A stretch of 64,000 nt of DNA. It comes from Flavobacterium sp. NKUCC04_CG (lineage in GTDB: Bacteria; Bacteroidota; Bacteroidia; Flavobacteriales; Flavobacteriaceae). The stretch is from contig NZ_JAHKRA010000008.1 in NCBI RefSeq assembly GCF_019345525.1, forward strand, positions 1 to 64,000. The letters are read 5' to 3'. The notes beneath the pieces were generated by a model that was given only the letters and a program-made list of their open reading frames with translations, was not told the origin of the DNA and made no database searches. Position 1 is the first letter of the stretch. The number at the start of each line of letters is the position of its first letter. Shown here one piece after another: positions 17,678-26,760 of the stretch. A program made the translations under genes and the position numbers.

Positions 17678-18103
17678 TGATATAGAAATACGATTTATAA
17701 ATAACCGTCTTTACACTAAGGAATTCTTTTTTGCTTGCTGCTGTCAAATATTTTGTACTGGTCACGCACAAATTTCACTGCAACCGATTGATGTTATTGG
17801 TATAAATTACAATATTTTACAATCCGTTACCTTAACGAAAACTGCTATAACTTTGCGATTTTAATGCATTATGTTTTAGTTGTATTTATCACGGGCTATA
17901 GCCACTAACATCCCTTACATTAAATATATAAATCCTTTTAAAATTTAATTGTCTAATTTTTTTAACCCTGATTTATATAAAAAACAAACATATCTTATCT
18001 AAAAAATATAATTTTAACATGATAAATGTTAGTATTTCCCATTTGTTCTTCTATTAACTTTATATAGTAAGAGAATAAATAGGCTAATTATAATTTATCA
18101 GAG
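17678..18103. other. Intergenic stretch, no gene seen
   Basis: This AT-rich 426-base interval between the tRNA terminator and the cytochrome c peroxidase holds no convincing frame. A frame opening at the TTG at 17664 overlaps the terminator and its product has no recognisable feature. No clear TAnnTTTG box is found close to the downstream ATG. Confidence 0.6.
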
Positions 18104-19135
18104 ATGAAAAAAATACTACTTTTTAGTTTGCTAACACTATCTATTTCGTGTAAAAAAAACAGGGACACTTCCTTTGAATCGCAAACCGTGCTACCCAAAT
18201 CAGAATTACTCGAAAAAGCAACCACTTATTTTAAATCAATCAATTCCAAAGAGTACGAAGAAATCAATCCCAATGAGGCATTACTGGGAAAAATGCTTTA
18301 TTTTGACAAACGTTTATCCAAAAAAGAAAACATCAGTTGCAACTCTTGTCATGACCTAAATACCTTTGGCGTAGACAACTTAGCCACTTCTCCTGGAGAC
18401 AACGGTACTTTAGGTGCTCGAAACTCCCCTACTGTCTTTCACGCCTCTTTGCATCAAATGCAATTCTGGGATGGTCGTGCCAAAGACGTTGAAGAACAAG
18501 CTGGCGGCCCAATACTCAATCCAGTCGAACACAATATACCGAGCGAAGAATATTTGGTAAACAAATTAAAGCAAATCGATTTTTATCAGAAATGGTTTAG
18601 TAAAGTATATCCCGACAGTACTGACCCTATTACTTACAACAACATTACGAAAGCCATTGGTGCTTTTGAAAGAAAGTTAAATCCCCAGAGTCGTTTTGAC
18701 GAATTTTTGGATGGTGATGAAACCGTTTTTAACGACCAAGAGAAAAGGGGCCTTTCGACATTTATAGATACCGGCTGCATCACTTGTCACAACGGAATCG
18801 CTATAGGTGGTCAAATCATGCAAAAATTTGGTGTCTATTCCGATTATTGGTCATTAACACAATGCGACAAAATAGATAACGGTTTGTTCGACCTTACCCA
18901 AAAAGAAGCTGATAAATATATCTTTAAGGTTCCCGGACTTAGAAATGTTGCTAAAACAGCACCTTATCTGCACGACGGTTCAATCGAATCATTAGAAAAA
19001 GTCATTCAAATCATGGCCAAAGCGCAAACCAATATCGACTTAAGTGCAGCGCAAATCAGTGATATTGCAGCTTTCCTTAAAACATTAACCGCTGATATCA
19101 GCGATGAGGACAAAAAATCTCCTCACGAAATTTAG
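18104..19135 (+). CDS. Di-haem cytochrome c peroxidase, lipoprotein
   Basis: The 343-aa protein reduces hydrogen peroxide in the periplasm with electrons from the respiratory chain, or belongs to the related MauG-like group. It begins with a lipoprotein signal ending LTLSISC (Cys16). Two CxxCH haem sites are present: CNSCH (79-83) and CITCH (225-229). Family motifs RNSPTVFHA, FWDGRA, KAIGAFER and VPGLRNVAKTAPYLHDGS are present. Length matches CcpA-type enzymes. It appears monocistronic, with a 13-base inverted repeat downstream. Confidence 0.93.
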   Translation: MKKILLFSLLTLSISCKKNRDTSFESQTVLPKSELLEKATTYFKSINSKEYEEINPNEALLGKMLYFDKRLSKKENISCNSCHDLNTFGVDNLATSPGDNGTLGARNSPTVFHASLHQMQFWDGRAKDVEEQAGGPILNPVEHNIPSEEYLVNKLKQIDFYQKWFSKVYPDSTDPITYNNITKAIGAFERKLNPQSRFDEFLDGDETVFNDQEKRGLSTFIDTGCITCHNGIAIGGQIMQKFGVYSDYWSLTQCDKIDNGLFDLTQKEADKYIFKVPGLRNVAKTAPYLHDGSIESLEKVIQIMAKAQTNIDLSAAQISDIAAFLKTLTADISDEDKKSPHEI

Positions 19136-19163
19136 GCCATATCAACTATGGCTATTCATCAAT

Positions 19164-19207
19164 AGTGTTTACACTGCCTGCTATACGATATAGGCAGTGT
19201 AAACTAT
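19164..19207. terminator. 13-bp inverted repeat after cytochrome c peroxidase
   Basis: GTTTACACTGCCT (19167-19179) and AGGCAGTGTAAAC (19192-19204) are perfect inverted arms around a 12-base spacer, 32 bases after the stop. No T-run follows, so it may be a factor-assisted terminator, an mRNA-stabilising hairpin or a protein site. The rest of the 363-base gap to recG holds only the recG promoter. Confidence 0.5.
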
Positions 19208-19454
19208 AGCTTAAAACCGTATTCGACTGCTTAAATATCGTATCATTGTTTATCTAAAATCTACTTTTTGCGTCCAAACGGTGTCATTACTCATGTATTT
19301 GGAGCGGGTAAGCAAACCTCTTAGTCCAAAACCTACACCTAGACAACGCGATACCCTATTTATTTTTCATAACACTTATTTAATCCCCTGGTTATAGAGA
19401 TGAAATAAAGCTTACAAAAACACATTACAATCTTTTTTATGCGGCAATCCTTTC

Positions 19455-19482
19455 TTGAAAATCGACAAAAACCTTATCTTCG
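19455..19482 (+). promoter_or_regulatory. Candidate promoter of recG
   Basis: TTG (19455-19457) and TATCTTCG (19475-19482), 17 bases apart, nearly match the Bacteroidota -33/-7 pattern; the -7 box has C in place of the third T. It ends 16 bases before the recG start. Confidence 0.45.
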
Positions 19483-19498
19483 TCAATTATAATGTGAA

Positions 19499-21607
19499 AT
19501 GATGCAAAACAATCTTCTTGAAACACCTATAGAATACTTAAAAGGCGTAGGTCCTACTCGAGGAGACTTACTCAAGAAAGAACTACAGATTTTTAAATAC
19601 AAAGATTTACTGCATTGGTATCCCAATCGGTATATGGATAGAACCCGCTATTATAAAATCAATGAATTAATCCAAACTAGCAGTGAAGTTCAAATAGTAG
19701 GCAAAATCATTCACATTAAAACAGTTGGCCAACAGCGCGGCAAACGATTGGTAGCGACTTTCACAGACGGAACCGGACAAATTGAATTGGTTTGGTTTCA
19801 GGCGACAAAATACATACAGGATTCCCTCCAAATCAACACCCCTTACGTGGCATTCGGAAAAACCAATGTGTACAACAATACGTTTTCCATGCCTCATCCC
19901 GATTTGGAATTGGTTGAAGAACATAAAAAAAACTTACGCTCAGCCATGCAAGCGGTATATCCGTCAACAGAAAAACTCGTTCAACGCGGCATAACCAATC
20001 GCGTAGCTAATAAATTAATGCAACAGGTTTTTATTGAAGCTCATACCCTATTTGTTGATCAACTGCCGCTGTCATTAGTTGAGGAGCTCGATTTGATGAG
20101 TCGTAGCGAAGCCTTGTTTAACATACACTTTCCAAAAAACTCCGAAATGCTTGCCAAAGCGCAATTTCGCTTAAAATTTGAAGAATTGTATTTTATTCAA
20201 TTGCAGTTATTAATAAAAAATGTTAGCCGTAAAAACAAAATAAAAGGATTTCCATTTGATCAAGTCGGTGTATTGTTTAACGATTTTTATCAAAATCACT
20301 TACCTTTTCCATTGACCAATGCACAAAAGAAGGTATTAAAAGAAATTCGAAACGACCTGGGCAATCCGGCACAAATGAACCGGCTTCTTCAAGGAGATGT
20401 GGGTTCTGGAAAAACCATAGTAGCCTTTATGAGTGCTTTACTAGCCTTGGACAACGGTTTTCAAGCTTGTATCGTTGCCCCCACCGAAATTTTAGCCAAT
20501 CAACATTTTGTAGGTATTAGTGAATTGGCTGCCCCAATGGGCATTCATGTAAAATTGCTAACCGGATCGACTAAGATTGGGGAACGCAGGATTATTCACA
20601 CCGATTTAGAATCTGGCGATTTGCAGATTCTTATCGGTACACACGCACTTTTTGAAGATAAAGTCAAATTTAAAAACTTGGGATTAGCCATTATCGACGA
20701 ACAACATCGATTTGGTGTAGAGCAACGTTCCAAACTCTGGAAAAAAAACACCATTCCCCCTCATATATTAGTAATGACAGCTACCCCTATTCCCCGTACC
20801 TTGGCGATGAGCCTATACGGTGATTTAGACATATCCGTTATAGACGAGCTGCCACCTGGACGAAAACCCATACAAACCGTGCATCGTTTCGAAGGTAAAC
20901 GCCTCAGTGTTTGGCGTTTTATAAAAGATGAAATCGCGAAAGGTCGTCAGATTTATATTGTTTATCCCTTAATACAGGAAAGTGAAACCCTGGATTATAA
21001 AAATTTAATGGAAGGTTACGAAGGAATCTCGAGAGATTTTCCATTACCGGAATACAGCATCAGTATAGTACACGGACAAATGACAGCTGCGGAGAAAGAT
21101 CGAGAGATGGAACGCTTTGCTCAAGGGCAAACCAATATAATGGTAGCCACGACAGTAATTGAGGTAGGCGTTAACGTACCCAACGCCAGTGTGATGATTA
21201 TAGAGAGTGCTGAGCGCTTTGGATTGTCGCAATTGCATCAGTTGCGCGGTAGAGTTGGTCGTGGAGCCGAACAGAGCTATTGTATCTTAATGACGGGTGC
21301 TAAATTGAGTAACGATTCAAAAATCAGAATGGAAACCATGTGTAGAACCAACGACGGTTTTGAAATTTCAGAAGTCGATTTAAAACTGCGTGGTCCAGGA
21401 GATTTGATGGGTAAACAGCAGAGTGGTGTTATGGCACTGCGTATAGCCGATTTGGTACGAGACCAAGATATACTGCAACTCGCACGTCATCATGCTATTA
21501 TATTACTTAAAGCGGACCCTAAATTAGAGCAAGCCGAAAACCAACTTCTCAAAACACAGCTGATTGAACTATCTAAGAAAAGTTCGATTTGGAATTACAT
21601 CAGTTAA
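19499..21607 (+). CDS. recG: ATP-dependent DNA helicase RecG
   Basis: RecG remodels stalled replication forks and branch-migrates recombination intermediates. The 702-aa protein has the N-terminal wedge/OB domain (about residues 60-150, with VGKIIHI and FTDGTGQIELVWF), the helicase core with Walker A GDVGSGKTIVA, the DEQH box in IIDEQHRFGVEQR, TATPIPRTLAMS, and the C-terminal VGVNVPNASVMIIESAERFG and QLRGRVGRG motifs, ending with DLKLRGPGD. Either of two consecutive ATGs could start it. Confidence 0.97.
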   Translation: MMQNNLLETPIEYLKGVGPTRGDLLKKELQIFKYKDLLHWYPNRYMDRTRYYKINELIQTSSEVQIVGKIIHIKTVGQQRGKRLVATFTDGTGQIELVWFQATKYIQDSLQINTPYVAFGKTNVYNNTFSMPHPDLELVEEHKKNLRSAMQAVYPSTEKLVQRGITNRVANKLMQQVFIEAHTLFVDQLPLSLVEELDLMSRSEALFNIHFPKNSEMLAKAQFRLKFEELYFIQLQLLIKNVSRKNKIKGFPFDQVGVLFNDFYQNHLPFPLTNAQKKVLKEIRNDLGNPAQMNRLLQGDVGSGKTIVAFMSALLALDNGFQACIVAPTEILANQHFVGISELAAPMGIHVKLLTGSTKIGERRIIHTDLESGDLQILIGTHALFEDKVKFKNLGLAIIDEQHRFGVEQRSKLWKKNTIPPHILVMTATPIPRTLAMSLYGDLDISVIDELPPGRKPIQTVHRFEGKRLSVWRFIKDEIAKGRQIYIVYPLIQESETLDYKNLMEGYEGISRDFPLPEYSISIVHGQMTAAEKDREMERFAQGQTNIMVATTVIEVGVNVPNASVMIIESAERFGLSQLHQLRGRVGRGAEQSYCILMTGAKLSNDSKIRMETMCRTNDGFEISEVDLKLRGPGDLMGKQQSGVMALRIADLVRDQDILQLARHHAIILLKADPKLEQAENQLLKTQLIELSKKSSIWNYIS

Positions 21608-21661
21608 CATTACAATTAAAAAACCATAGGATTCTATACTCCTTACTAAAACGATTTACAG

Positions 21662-22237
21662 ATGAAACTCATATTTGCATCGAATAACAAAAATAAAATA
21701 GCTGAAATCCGAAATCAGTTGCCTCCAACTATTGAAATTTTAAGTTTAGAAGATATCGGTTGTGTCATTGATATACCGGAAACTTCTGATACCATAGCGG
21801 GAAATGCTTTACAAAAAGCCGATTTTATCAAAAGACATTACGGATACGACTGTTTTGCAGACGATACCGGACTCGAAGTTGATGCATTAAACGGTGCACC
21901 AGGTGTATATTCTGCACGTTTTGCAGGTCCACAACGTAACGATTCGGACAATATCGACAAACTATTAAAAGACCTTGAGGGCCATACGGATAGAAAAGCT
22001 AACTTTAAAACAGTCATTGCATTACATGTAAACGGCCAACTCAAAATGTTTAGCGGTATAGTAGATGGAGAGATCACTCCTAAGCGCATCGGCAGTGATG
22101 GTTTTGGCTATGACCCTGTATTTAAGCCTCTTGGAATGAAAAAAACCTTTGCAGAAATGAGCATGACGGAAAAAAATCAAATGAGCCACCGCGGTAAGGC
22201 CGTTGCTGAATTAATTGCGTTTTTAAAAAGCCAATAA
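21662..22237 (+). CDS. rdgB: Non-canonical purine NTP pyrophosphatase (RdgB/HAM1)
   Basis: The enzyme hydrolyses dITP, ITP and XTP to monophosphates and keeps deaminated purines out of DNA and RNA. The 191-aa protein has FASNNKNKIAEIRNQL at the N-terminus, DDTGLEVDALNGAPGVYSARFAG, and GFGYDPVFKP near the C-terminus, all family signatures. Length is normal. It follows recG by 54 bases on the same strand. Confidence 0.96.
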   Translation: MKLIFASNNKNKIAEIRNQLPPTIEILSLEDIGCVIDIPETSDTIAGNALQKADFIKRHYGYDCFADDTGLEVDALNGAPGVYSARFAGPQRNDSDNIDKLLKDLEGHTDRKANFKTVIALHVNGQLKMFSGIVDGEITPKRIGSDGFGYDPVFKPLGMKKTFAEMSMTEKNQMSHRGKAVAELIAFLKSQ

Positions 22238-22282
22238 TTTAGCTTCTATATAAATATTATATTAATAATAGTTTCAGATGTA

Positions 22283-22311
22283 TTGTTTTTCGTCAAATTG
22301 CAGTATCTTTG
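22283..22311 (+). promoter_or_regulatory. Promoter of the DEAD-box helicase
   Basis: TTG (22283-22285) and TATCTTTG (22304-22311), 18 bases apart, match the Bacteroidota promoter. The -7 box is 19 bases before the ATG at 22331, which argues against any upstream start. Confidence 0.75.
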
Positions 22312-22330
22312 TCGCTATTTTAAATTTTAT

Positions 22331-24220
22331 ATGAATAAATTCGAACAATTAGGATTAAATGAGTCGCTATTGCTGGCGATTAAAGATCTAGGATTTGAAA
22401 ATCCGTCTGAAGTGCAGGAAAAAGCGATTCCCTTATTATTAGAAAAAAATACTGACATAGTTGCGTTAGCCCAAACTGGGACTGGGAAAACCGCAGCTTT
22501 TGGTTTTCCTCTAATTCAAAAAATCAACGTTGATGACAAGCAAACACAAGGTATCATTCTATCTCCAACGAGAGAATTATGCTTGCAAATTGCGAATGAA
22601 ATCAAACAATACTCGAAATACGTAAAAGGTTTACACTCTGTAGCTGTTTATGGTGGTGCTAGTATTACAGAACAAGCCAGAGATGTAAAGAGAGGGGCGC
22701 AAATTATTATCGCCACTCCTGGAAGATTGCAAGACATGATTAATCGCGGTATGATTAACATTAAAAACATTCGGTTTTGTGTACTAGATGAGGCAGATGA
22801 AATGTTAAACATGGGATTCTATGAAGACATTACTTCTATTTTATCTGATACACCAGACGACAAAAACACTTGGTTATTTTCTGCAACCATGCCTATTGAG
22901 GTTTCAAGAATTGCAAAAGAGTTCATGACAGACCCGGTTGAGATAACTGTAGGTCATAAGAATCAAGGTTCCGCCAACATCAGCCATGAGTTTTTCTTGG
23001 TAGGAGCTAGAGATCGTTATGCAGCTTTGAAACGTTTAGCGGATGCTAATCCAGACATTTTTTCTGTTGTGTTTTGTAGAACAAAACGCGACACCCAAGC
23101 CATTGCCGAGAAATTGGTAGAAGATGGTTACAACGCGGCTGCTTTACATGGAGATTTATCTCAAGCACAACGCGACGGCGTAATGAAGTCATTCCGTGGT
23201 AAACAAATTCAAATGTTAGTAGCAACTGACGTTGCTGCTCGTGGTATTGACGTAGATGATATTACTCACGTAATCAACTACCAATTACCAGATGAGATTG
23301 AAACTTATACTCACCGTAGTGGAAGAACAGGACGTGCCGGAAAATCGGGTACTTCTTTAGTAATTATCACTAAAAGTGAATTGAGAAAAATTTCGCAAAT
23401 TGAACGTATCATCAAACAAAAATTTGAAGAGAAACCAGTTCCTTCAGGTATTGAGATTTGTGAAGTTCAATTATTCCACTTAGCAAATAAGATTAAAGAT
23501 GTAGAAGTAGATGCTGAAATCGAAACTTATCTTCCAGCTATTTACGAAGTGATGAAAGATCTTTCAAAAGAAGACGTAATTAAAAAAATGATTTCAGTTG
23601 AATTTAATCGTTTCTTAAATTACTACAAAAAAGCAAACAACATTTCTCAACAATCGTCATCTAATGACCGTGAGCGTAGCAGTCAATCTGCATCAAACTA
23701 CACGGACAACGGATCATCGACTAGATTTTTTGTTAACTTAGGTACTAGAGATAATTTCGATTGGATGAGTCTTAAAGATTTCTTACGTGAAACTTTAGAT
23801 TTAGGAAAAGACGATTTATTTAAAGTGGACGTTAAAGAAGGTTTCTCTTTCTTTAATACAGAAGCAGAACATTCTGACAAAGTAATGGACATTTTAAATG
23901 GATACCAACATGAAGGCCGTAAAGTCAATGTTGAGATTTCTAAAAATGAAGGTGGAAACTCAAGAGGTGGAAGTCCAAGAAGAGACCATAACGGTCGCAG
24001 CGGAGGCGGAGAACGCAGAAGTGGCGGCGGCGGTGGATTCCGTTCATCTAATGGTGGTGGTGAAAGAAGATCATCTTCTTCTTCATCTAGAGGAGGTTTT
24101 TCTTCTGATAGAGATCGTCAACCTAGAAACGAAAGAAGCAGCAGTAGCAGTAGCGGAAGAAGATCGGATAGTGGAAGCAGCACCGGTGGTGGCTTCGCTA
24201 GAAGACCTCGTAGAAGTTAA
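22331..24220 (+). CDS. DEAD-box RNA helicase with DbpA-type RNA-binding domain and RGG/Ser-rich tail
   Basis: The 629-aa protein is a DeaD/CsdA-like helicase for ribosome assembly or mRNA unwinding, probably important in the cold. It has the Q motif (FENPSEVQEKAIP), AQTGTGKTAA, PTRELCLQI, TPGRLQDMI, the DEAD box, SATMP, DVAARGIDVDD and HRSGRTGRAGK. Residues about 470-545 form a DbpA-type RNA-binding domain, followed by a low-complexity Gly/Arg/Ser tail of about 85 residues. The frame runs back to a TTG at 22283, but that codon is the -33 box; the ATG at 22331 is chosen. Confidence 0.95.
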   Translation: MNKFEQLGLNESLLLAIKDLGFENPSEVQEKAIPLLLEKNTDIVALAQTGTGKTAAFGFPLIQKINVDDKQTQGIILSPTRELCLQIANEIKQYSKYVKGLHSVAVYGGASITEQARDVKRGAQIIIATPGRLQDMINRGMINIKNIRFCVLDEADEMLNMGFYEDITSILSDTPDDKNTWLFSATMPIEVSRIAKEFMTDPVEITVGHKNQGSANISHEFFLVGARDRYAALKRLADANPDIFSVVFCRTKRDTQAIAEKLVEDGYNAAALHGDLSQAQRDGVMKSFRGKQIQMLVATDVAARGIDVDDITHVINYQLPDEIETYTHRSGRTGRAGKSGTSLVIITKSELRKISQIERIIKQKFEEKPVPSGIEICEVQLFHLANKIKDVEVDAEIETYLPAIYEVMKDLSKEDVIKKMISVEFNRFLNYYKKANNISQQSSSNDRERSSQSASNYTDNGSSTRFFVNLGTRDNFDWMSLKDFLRETLDLGKDDLFKVDVKEGFSFFNTEAEHSDKVMDILNGYQHEGRKVNVEISKNEGGNSRGGSPRRDHNGRSGGGERRSGGGGGFRSSNGGGERRSSSSSSRGGFSSDRDRQPRNERSSSSSSGRRSDSGSSTGGGFARRPRRS

Positions 24221-24289
24221 TTGTTAATATTTACAAAATAATACTCAAAACTGTAAAATATCCATTATTTTAGAGCAATCTTTTATAAC

Positions 24290-25048
24290 ATGCGATATTT
24301 TACAGTTTTTTTATTTTTAGTCGTTACCACAGCCACTAGTTTTGCTCAACAAAAAGCAATTATTAAAGGTACGGTACTCAACGACATTTCCTTTCTTCCC
24401 GTTGAAGATGTGAACGTTATCAACTTGACCAAGGTTAAAGGTACAACCACCGCTTCGGATGGTTCCTTTAAAATTGAGGCAGCACTTAATGATTCGATTC
24501 ACTTTTCATATCCGGGATATATCTCCATAAAAATTCGCGTGACCAACGATTGGTTGAACGACGATCGCTTAAAAGTTTATTTGACCGAGAAATCGATTGA
24601 AATGAATGAGATTGTTATCAAACGATACAAACTTACCGGTTTTCTAGAAGCAGATACCAAGTTGATTGCTCTAAATGAGAAAATGGACTTTAACCGTTTT
24701 AGACGAAACAACGAACAACCTTACTTTACCTCTACTATTGGTACTTTCTTTAGTCCAGTAGATGCGGTTTATAATTTGTTTAAAGGCAAGTCGTCAAACC
24801 TCAAAAAAATTAGTGCCATTAAAGAAGATCAAAACATGATTGCCCTATTGCAATCCCGTTATGATCGCGAAACGATTTGTGGACTTTTAGGTATCTCTAA
24901 GGACGATATTGTTAAAACCTTACAAGGTTGTAACAATTCCGATCAGTTTATCTATACAGCTACAGACTATCAAATTTACATAGCCTTAAACGAGTGTTAT
25001 GATCAAGCCCGGGTTTTATCAAAATCTAAATCTAGTGCATCCCTTTAA
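24290..25048 (+). CDS. Exported CarboxypepD_reg-like domain protein
   Basis: The 252-aa protein has a signal peptide (residues 1-19, cleavage near SFAQQ) and a carboxypeptidase-regulatory-like beta-sandwich at about 22-105 (IKGTVLNDISFLPVEDVNVIN, TTTASDGSFKI). This module is often the N-terminal domain of TonB-dependent receptors, but here it is followed only by about 145 residues without recognised motif, so no receptor barrel is present. It probably acts in the periplasm or on the surface. A strong terminator overlaps its 3' end. Confidence 0.8.
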   Translation: MRYFTVFLFLVVTTATSFAQQKAIIKGTVLNDISFLPVEDVNVINLTKVKGTTTASDGSFKIEAALNDSIHFSYPGYISIKIRVTNDWLNDDRLKVYLTEKSIEMNEIVIKRYKLTGFLEADTKLIALNEKMDFNRFRRNNEQPYFTSTIGTFFSPVDAVYNLFKGKSSNLKKISAIKEDQNMIALLQSRYDRETICGLLGISKDDIVKTLQGCNNSDQFIYTATDYQIYIALNECYDQARVLSKSKSSASL

Positions 25049-25069
25049 TTAAGGATGCATTTTTTTTTT
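25036..25069 (+). terminator. Intrinsic terminator
   Basis: TGCATCC (25036-25042) pairs with GGATGCA (25053-25059), followed by a long T-run. It overlaps the stop codon of the preceding gene. Confidence 0.88.
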
Positions 25070-25170
25070 GCAATTCTTTTAGACAGCCCTGTTTTAGTTT
25101 GAAAATAACCATATTTTTGTACAGACAAACACCACATCCATTATTAACACCTAATCAATACCGCATAAGA

Positions 25171-26421
25171 ATGAATATCATTTTAAAAAAAGCTACAATC
25201 ATTGATTCCGAAAGCCCCTTTCACCTTCAAATAGCCGATGTTCAAATTCAAGACAACCAAATTATTGCTATAGACAAAAACATCACGGCTAGCGACTTCA
25301 CTGAAATAGAACTCGAAAACTTACACCTTTCACCAGGTTGGATGGACAGTTCCGTATCACTCGGTGAACCGGGTTATGAAGAAAGAGAAACCCTACAGCA
25401 CGGTATATCCGTTGCAGCCAAAAGTGGGTTTACACATATTGCGCTACAACCCAATACCAATCCGGTGACCGACAGTCAAAGCATTGTAAGCTTTATCAAA
25501 CAAAAAGCCGTAGGAGCAGCAACAACGGTTTATCCGATTGGCGCCCTAACCAAAAAGGCAGAAGGTTTGGATATGGCTGAGTTATTCGATATGCAAAATG
25601 CTGGAGCCGTTGCGTTTGGTGATTATAATAAGTCGCAAAAAAATAGCAATCTCCTAAAAATAGCACTGCAATACGCACAAGATTTCGACGCATTAATCAT
25701 CGCCTATTCCCAAGATCAAGACATCAAAGGAAATGGTGTGGTACACGAAGGAGATGTGAGTATTCAATTGGGATTAAAGGGAATCCCTGCCTTGGCAGAG
25801 GAATTGCAAATAGCCCGTAATCTCTATATATTAGAATATACAGGAGGAAAAATGCATATCCCAACTGTTTCTACCAAAAATGGTGTACAATTAATTCGCG
25901 AAGCAAAAGCAAAAGGTTTAAAAGTTACTTGTAGCGCTACCGCACACCACTTAGTCTTAAACGACGAAGTTTTAAAGGGCTTTGACACACTGTACAAGGT
26001 TACACCTCCCCTACGCGATGAAACACACAGAAAGGCTTTGCTTGAAGCGGTAATCGATGGTACTATTGATTGCATCACATCGGATCATAATCCTTTAGAT
26101 ATCGAACACAAAAAATTGGAATTTGACAACGCCAGTAACGGAAGCATCGGTTTAGAAAGCATCTTTGGCGCTTTGATGACGGTTTTACCTCTTGCTGTTG
26201 TCGTTCAAAAACTAACCGCTGCAAAAAACATCTTTAAAATTCCAAATAACCGAATAGCCGTAGGCGAAACCGCTTGTTTAACTTTGTTTACACCATCGGA
26301 AACCCATACTTTCAGTGCGGAAAGTATTTTATCCAAATCCAAAAATGCTATATTCCTAAATCAACCCATGCAAGGGCGCGTTTATGGAATATATAACCAA
26401 AATCAATTAATTTTAAAATAA
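25171..26421 (+). CDS. Dihydroorotase-like protein lacking the HxH metal site
   Basis: The 416-aa protein has the amidohydrolase layout of AllB/PyrC-type dihydroorotases: LSPGWMDSSVSLGEPGYEE, HEGDVSIQLGLKGIPALAEE, SATAHHLVLNDE, TSDHNPLD and the late SIGLESIFGAL. The usual DxHxHxREPG motif reads DSSVSLGEPG, so both histidines are Ser (61, 63) and the substrate-binding Arg is Gly65. The later HxxH region reads HIPTVST, also losing a histidine. It is probably non-catalytic, like PyrC' subunits that support aspartate transcarbamoylase, or has another role. The frame extends to 25099, but the ATG at 25171 gives the family N-terminus. Confidence 0.8.
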   Translation: MNIILKKATIIDSESPFHLQIADVQIQDNQIIAIDKNITASDFTEIELENLHLSPGWMDSSVSLGEPGYEERETLQHGISVAAKSGFTHIALQPNTNPVTDSQSIVSFIKQKAVGAATTVYPIGALTKKAEGLDMAELFDMQNAGAVAFGDYNKSQKNSNLLKIALQYAQDFDALIIAYSQDQDIKGNGVVHEGDVSIQLGLKGIPALAEELQIARNLYILEYTGGKMHIPTVSTKNGVQLIREAKAKGLKVTCSATAHHLVLNDEVLKGFDTLYKVTPPLRDETHRKALLEAVIDGTIDCITSDHNPLDIEHKKLEFDNASNGSIGLESIFGALMTVLPLAVVVQKLTAAKNIFKIPNNRIAVGETACLTLFTPSETHTFSAESILSKSKNAIFLNQPMQGRVYGIYNQNQLILK

Positions 26422-26422
26422 A

Positions 26423-26758
26423 TTGGAAACAAAAAAATCACCTATTGAAGGAAAGACAACCGCTGTTATAGCTCACTTTACGATTATCGGAGCCATCATA
26501 GCGATTTTTATGAATCAGGAACCCCGGAGTACATTTGCCGGTTTCTATATTAAGCAAGCTTTTGGAATCCATATTATTTTTTATGCATTGGCCTACTTTA
26601 TAGGTTATTTTGATAGCTGGATGATTTCTAGTGCGTTCTTCTTGTTTATCTTTATTTTTTGGACCTATAGTTTTTTAGGAGTAGTTCAAGGTATCTATCA
26701 TACCGTTCCTTTTTTAGGTCCTAAATTTCAAGTTTGGTTTAAAAATTTATCCGCATAA
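26423..26758 (+). CDS. Small DUF4870-like membrane protein
   Basis: The 111-aa product starts at a TTG one base after the preceding stop codon. It has three to four hydrophobic segments (about residues 14-30, 45-62, 66-85, with FAGFYIKQAFGIHI between) and resembles DUF4870 proteins. Function is unknown. It lies between the dihydroorotase-like gene and an alpha/beta hydrolase with gaps of one and two bases, so the three are translated from one mRNA. No in-frame ATG lies near the start. Confidence 0.72.
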   Translation: METKKSPIEGKTTAVIAHFTIIGAIIAIFMNQEPRSTFAGFYIKQAFGIHIIFYALAYFIGYFDSWMISSAFFLFIFIFWTYSFLGVVQGIYHTVPFLGPKFQVWFKNLSA

Positions 26759-26760
26759 TT

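Noticed and set aside
17664..17864. 66-aa gene after tRNA-Val
   Set aside because: It starts at a TTG inside the tRNA terminator and has no recognisable feature or ribosome-binding context.
22283..22330. N-terminal extension of the DEAD-box helicase
   Set aside because: The TTG start is the -33 box of a clear promoter whose -7 box lies between it and the ATG at 22331.
23898..24227. 109-aa frame in the helicase 3' end
   Set aside because: It is an alternate frame of the Gly/Arg/Ser-rich repetitive tail and mirrors its low complexity.
24290..25048. TonB-dependent receptor
   Set aside because: Only the CarboxypepD_reg-like domain is present; there is no plug or beta-barrel and the protein is only 252 aa.
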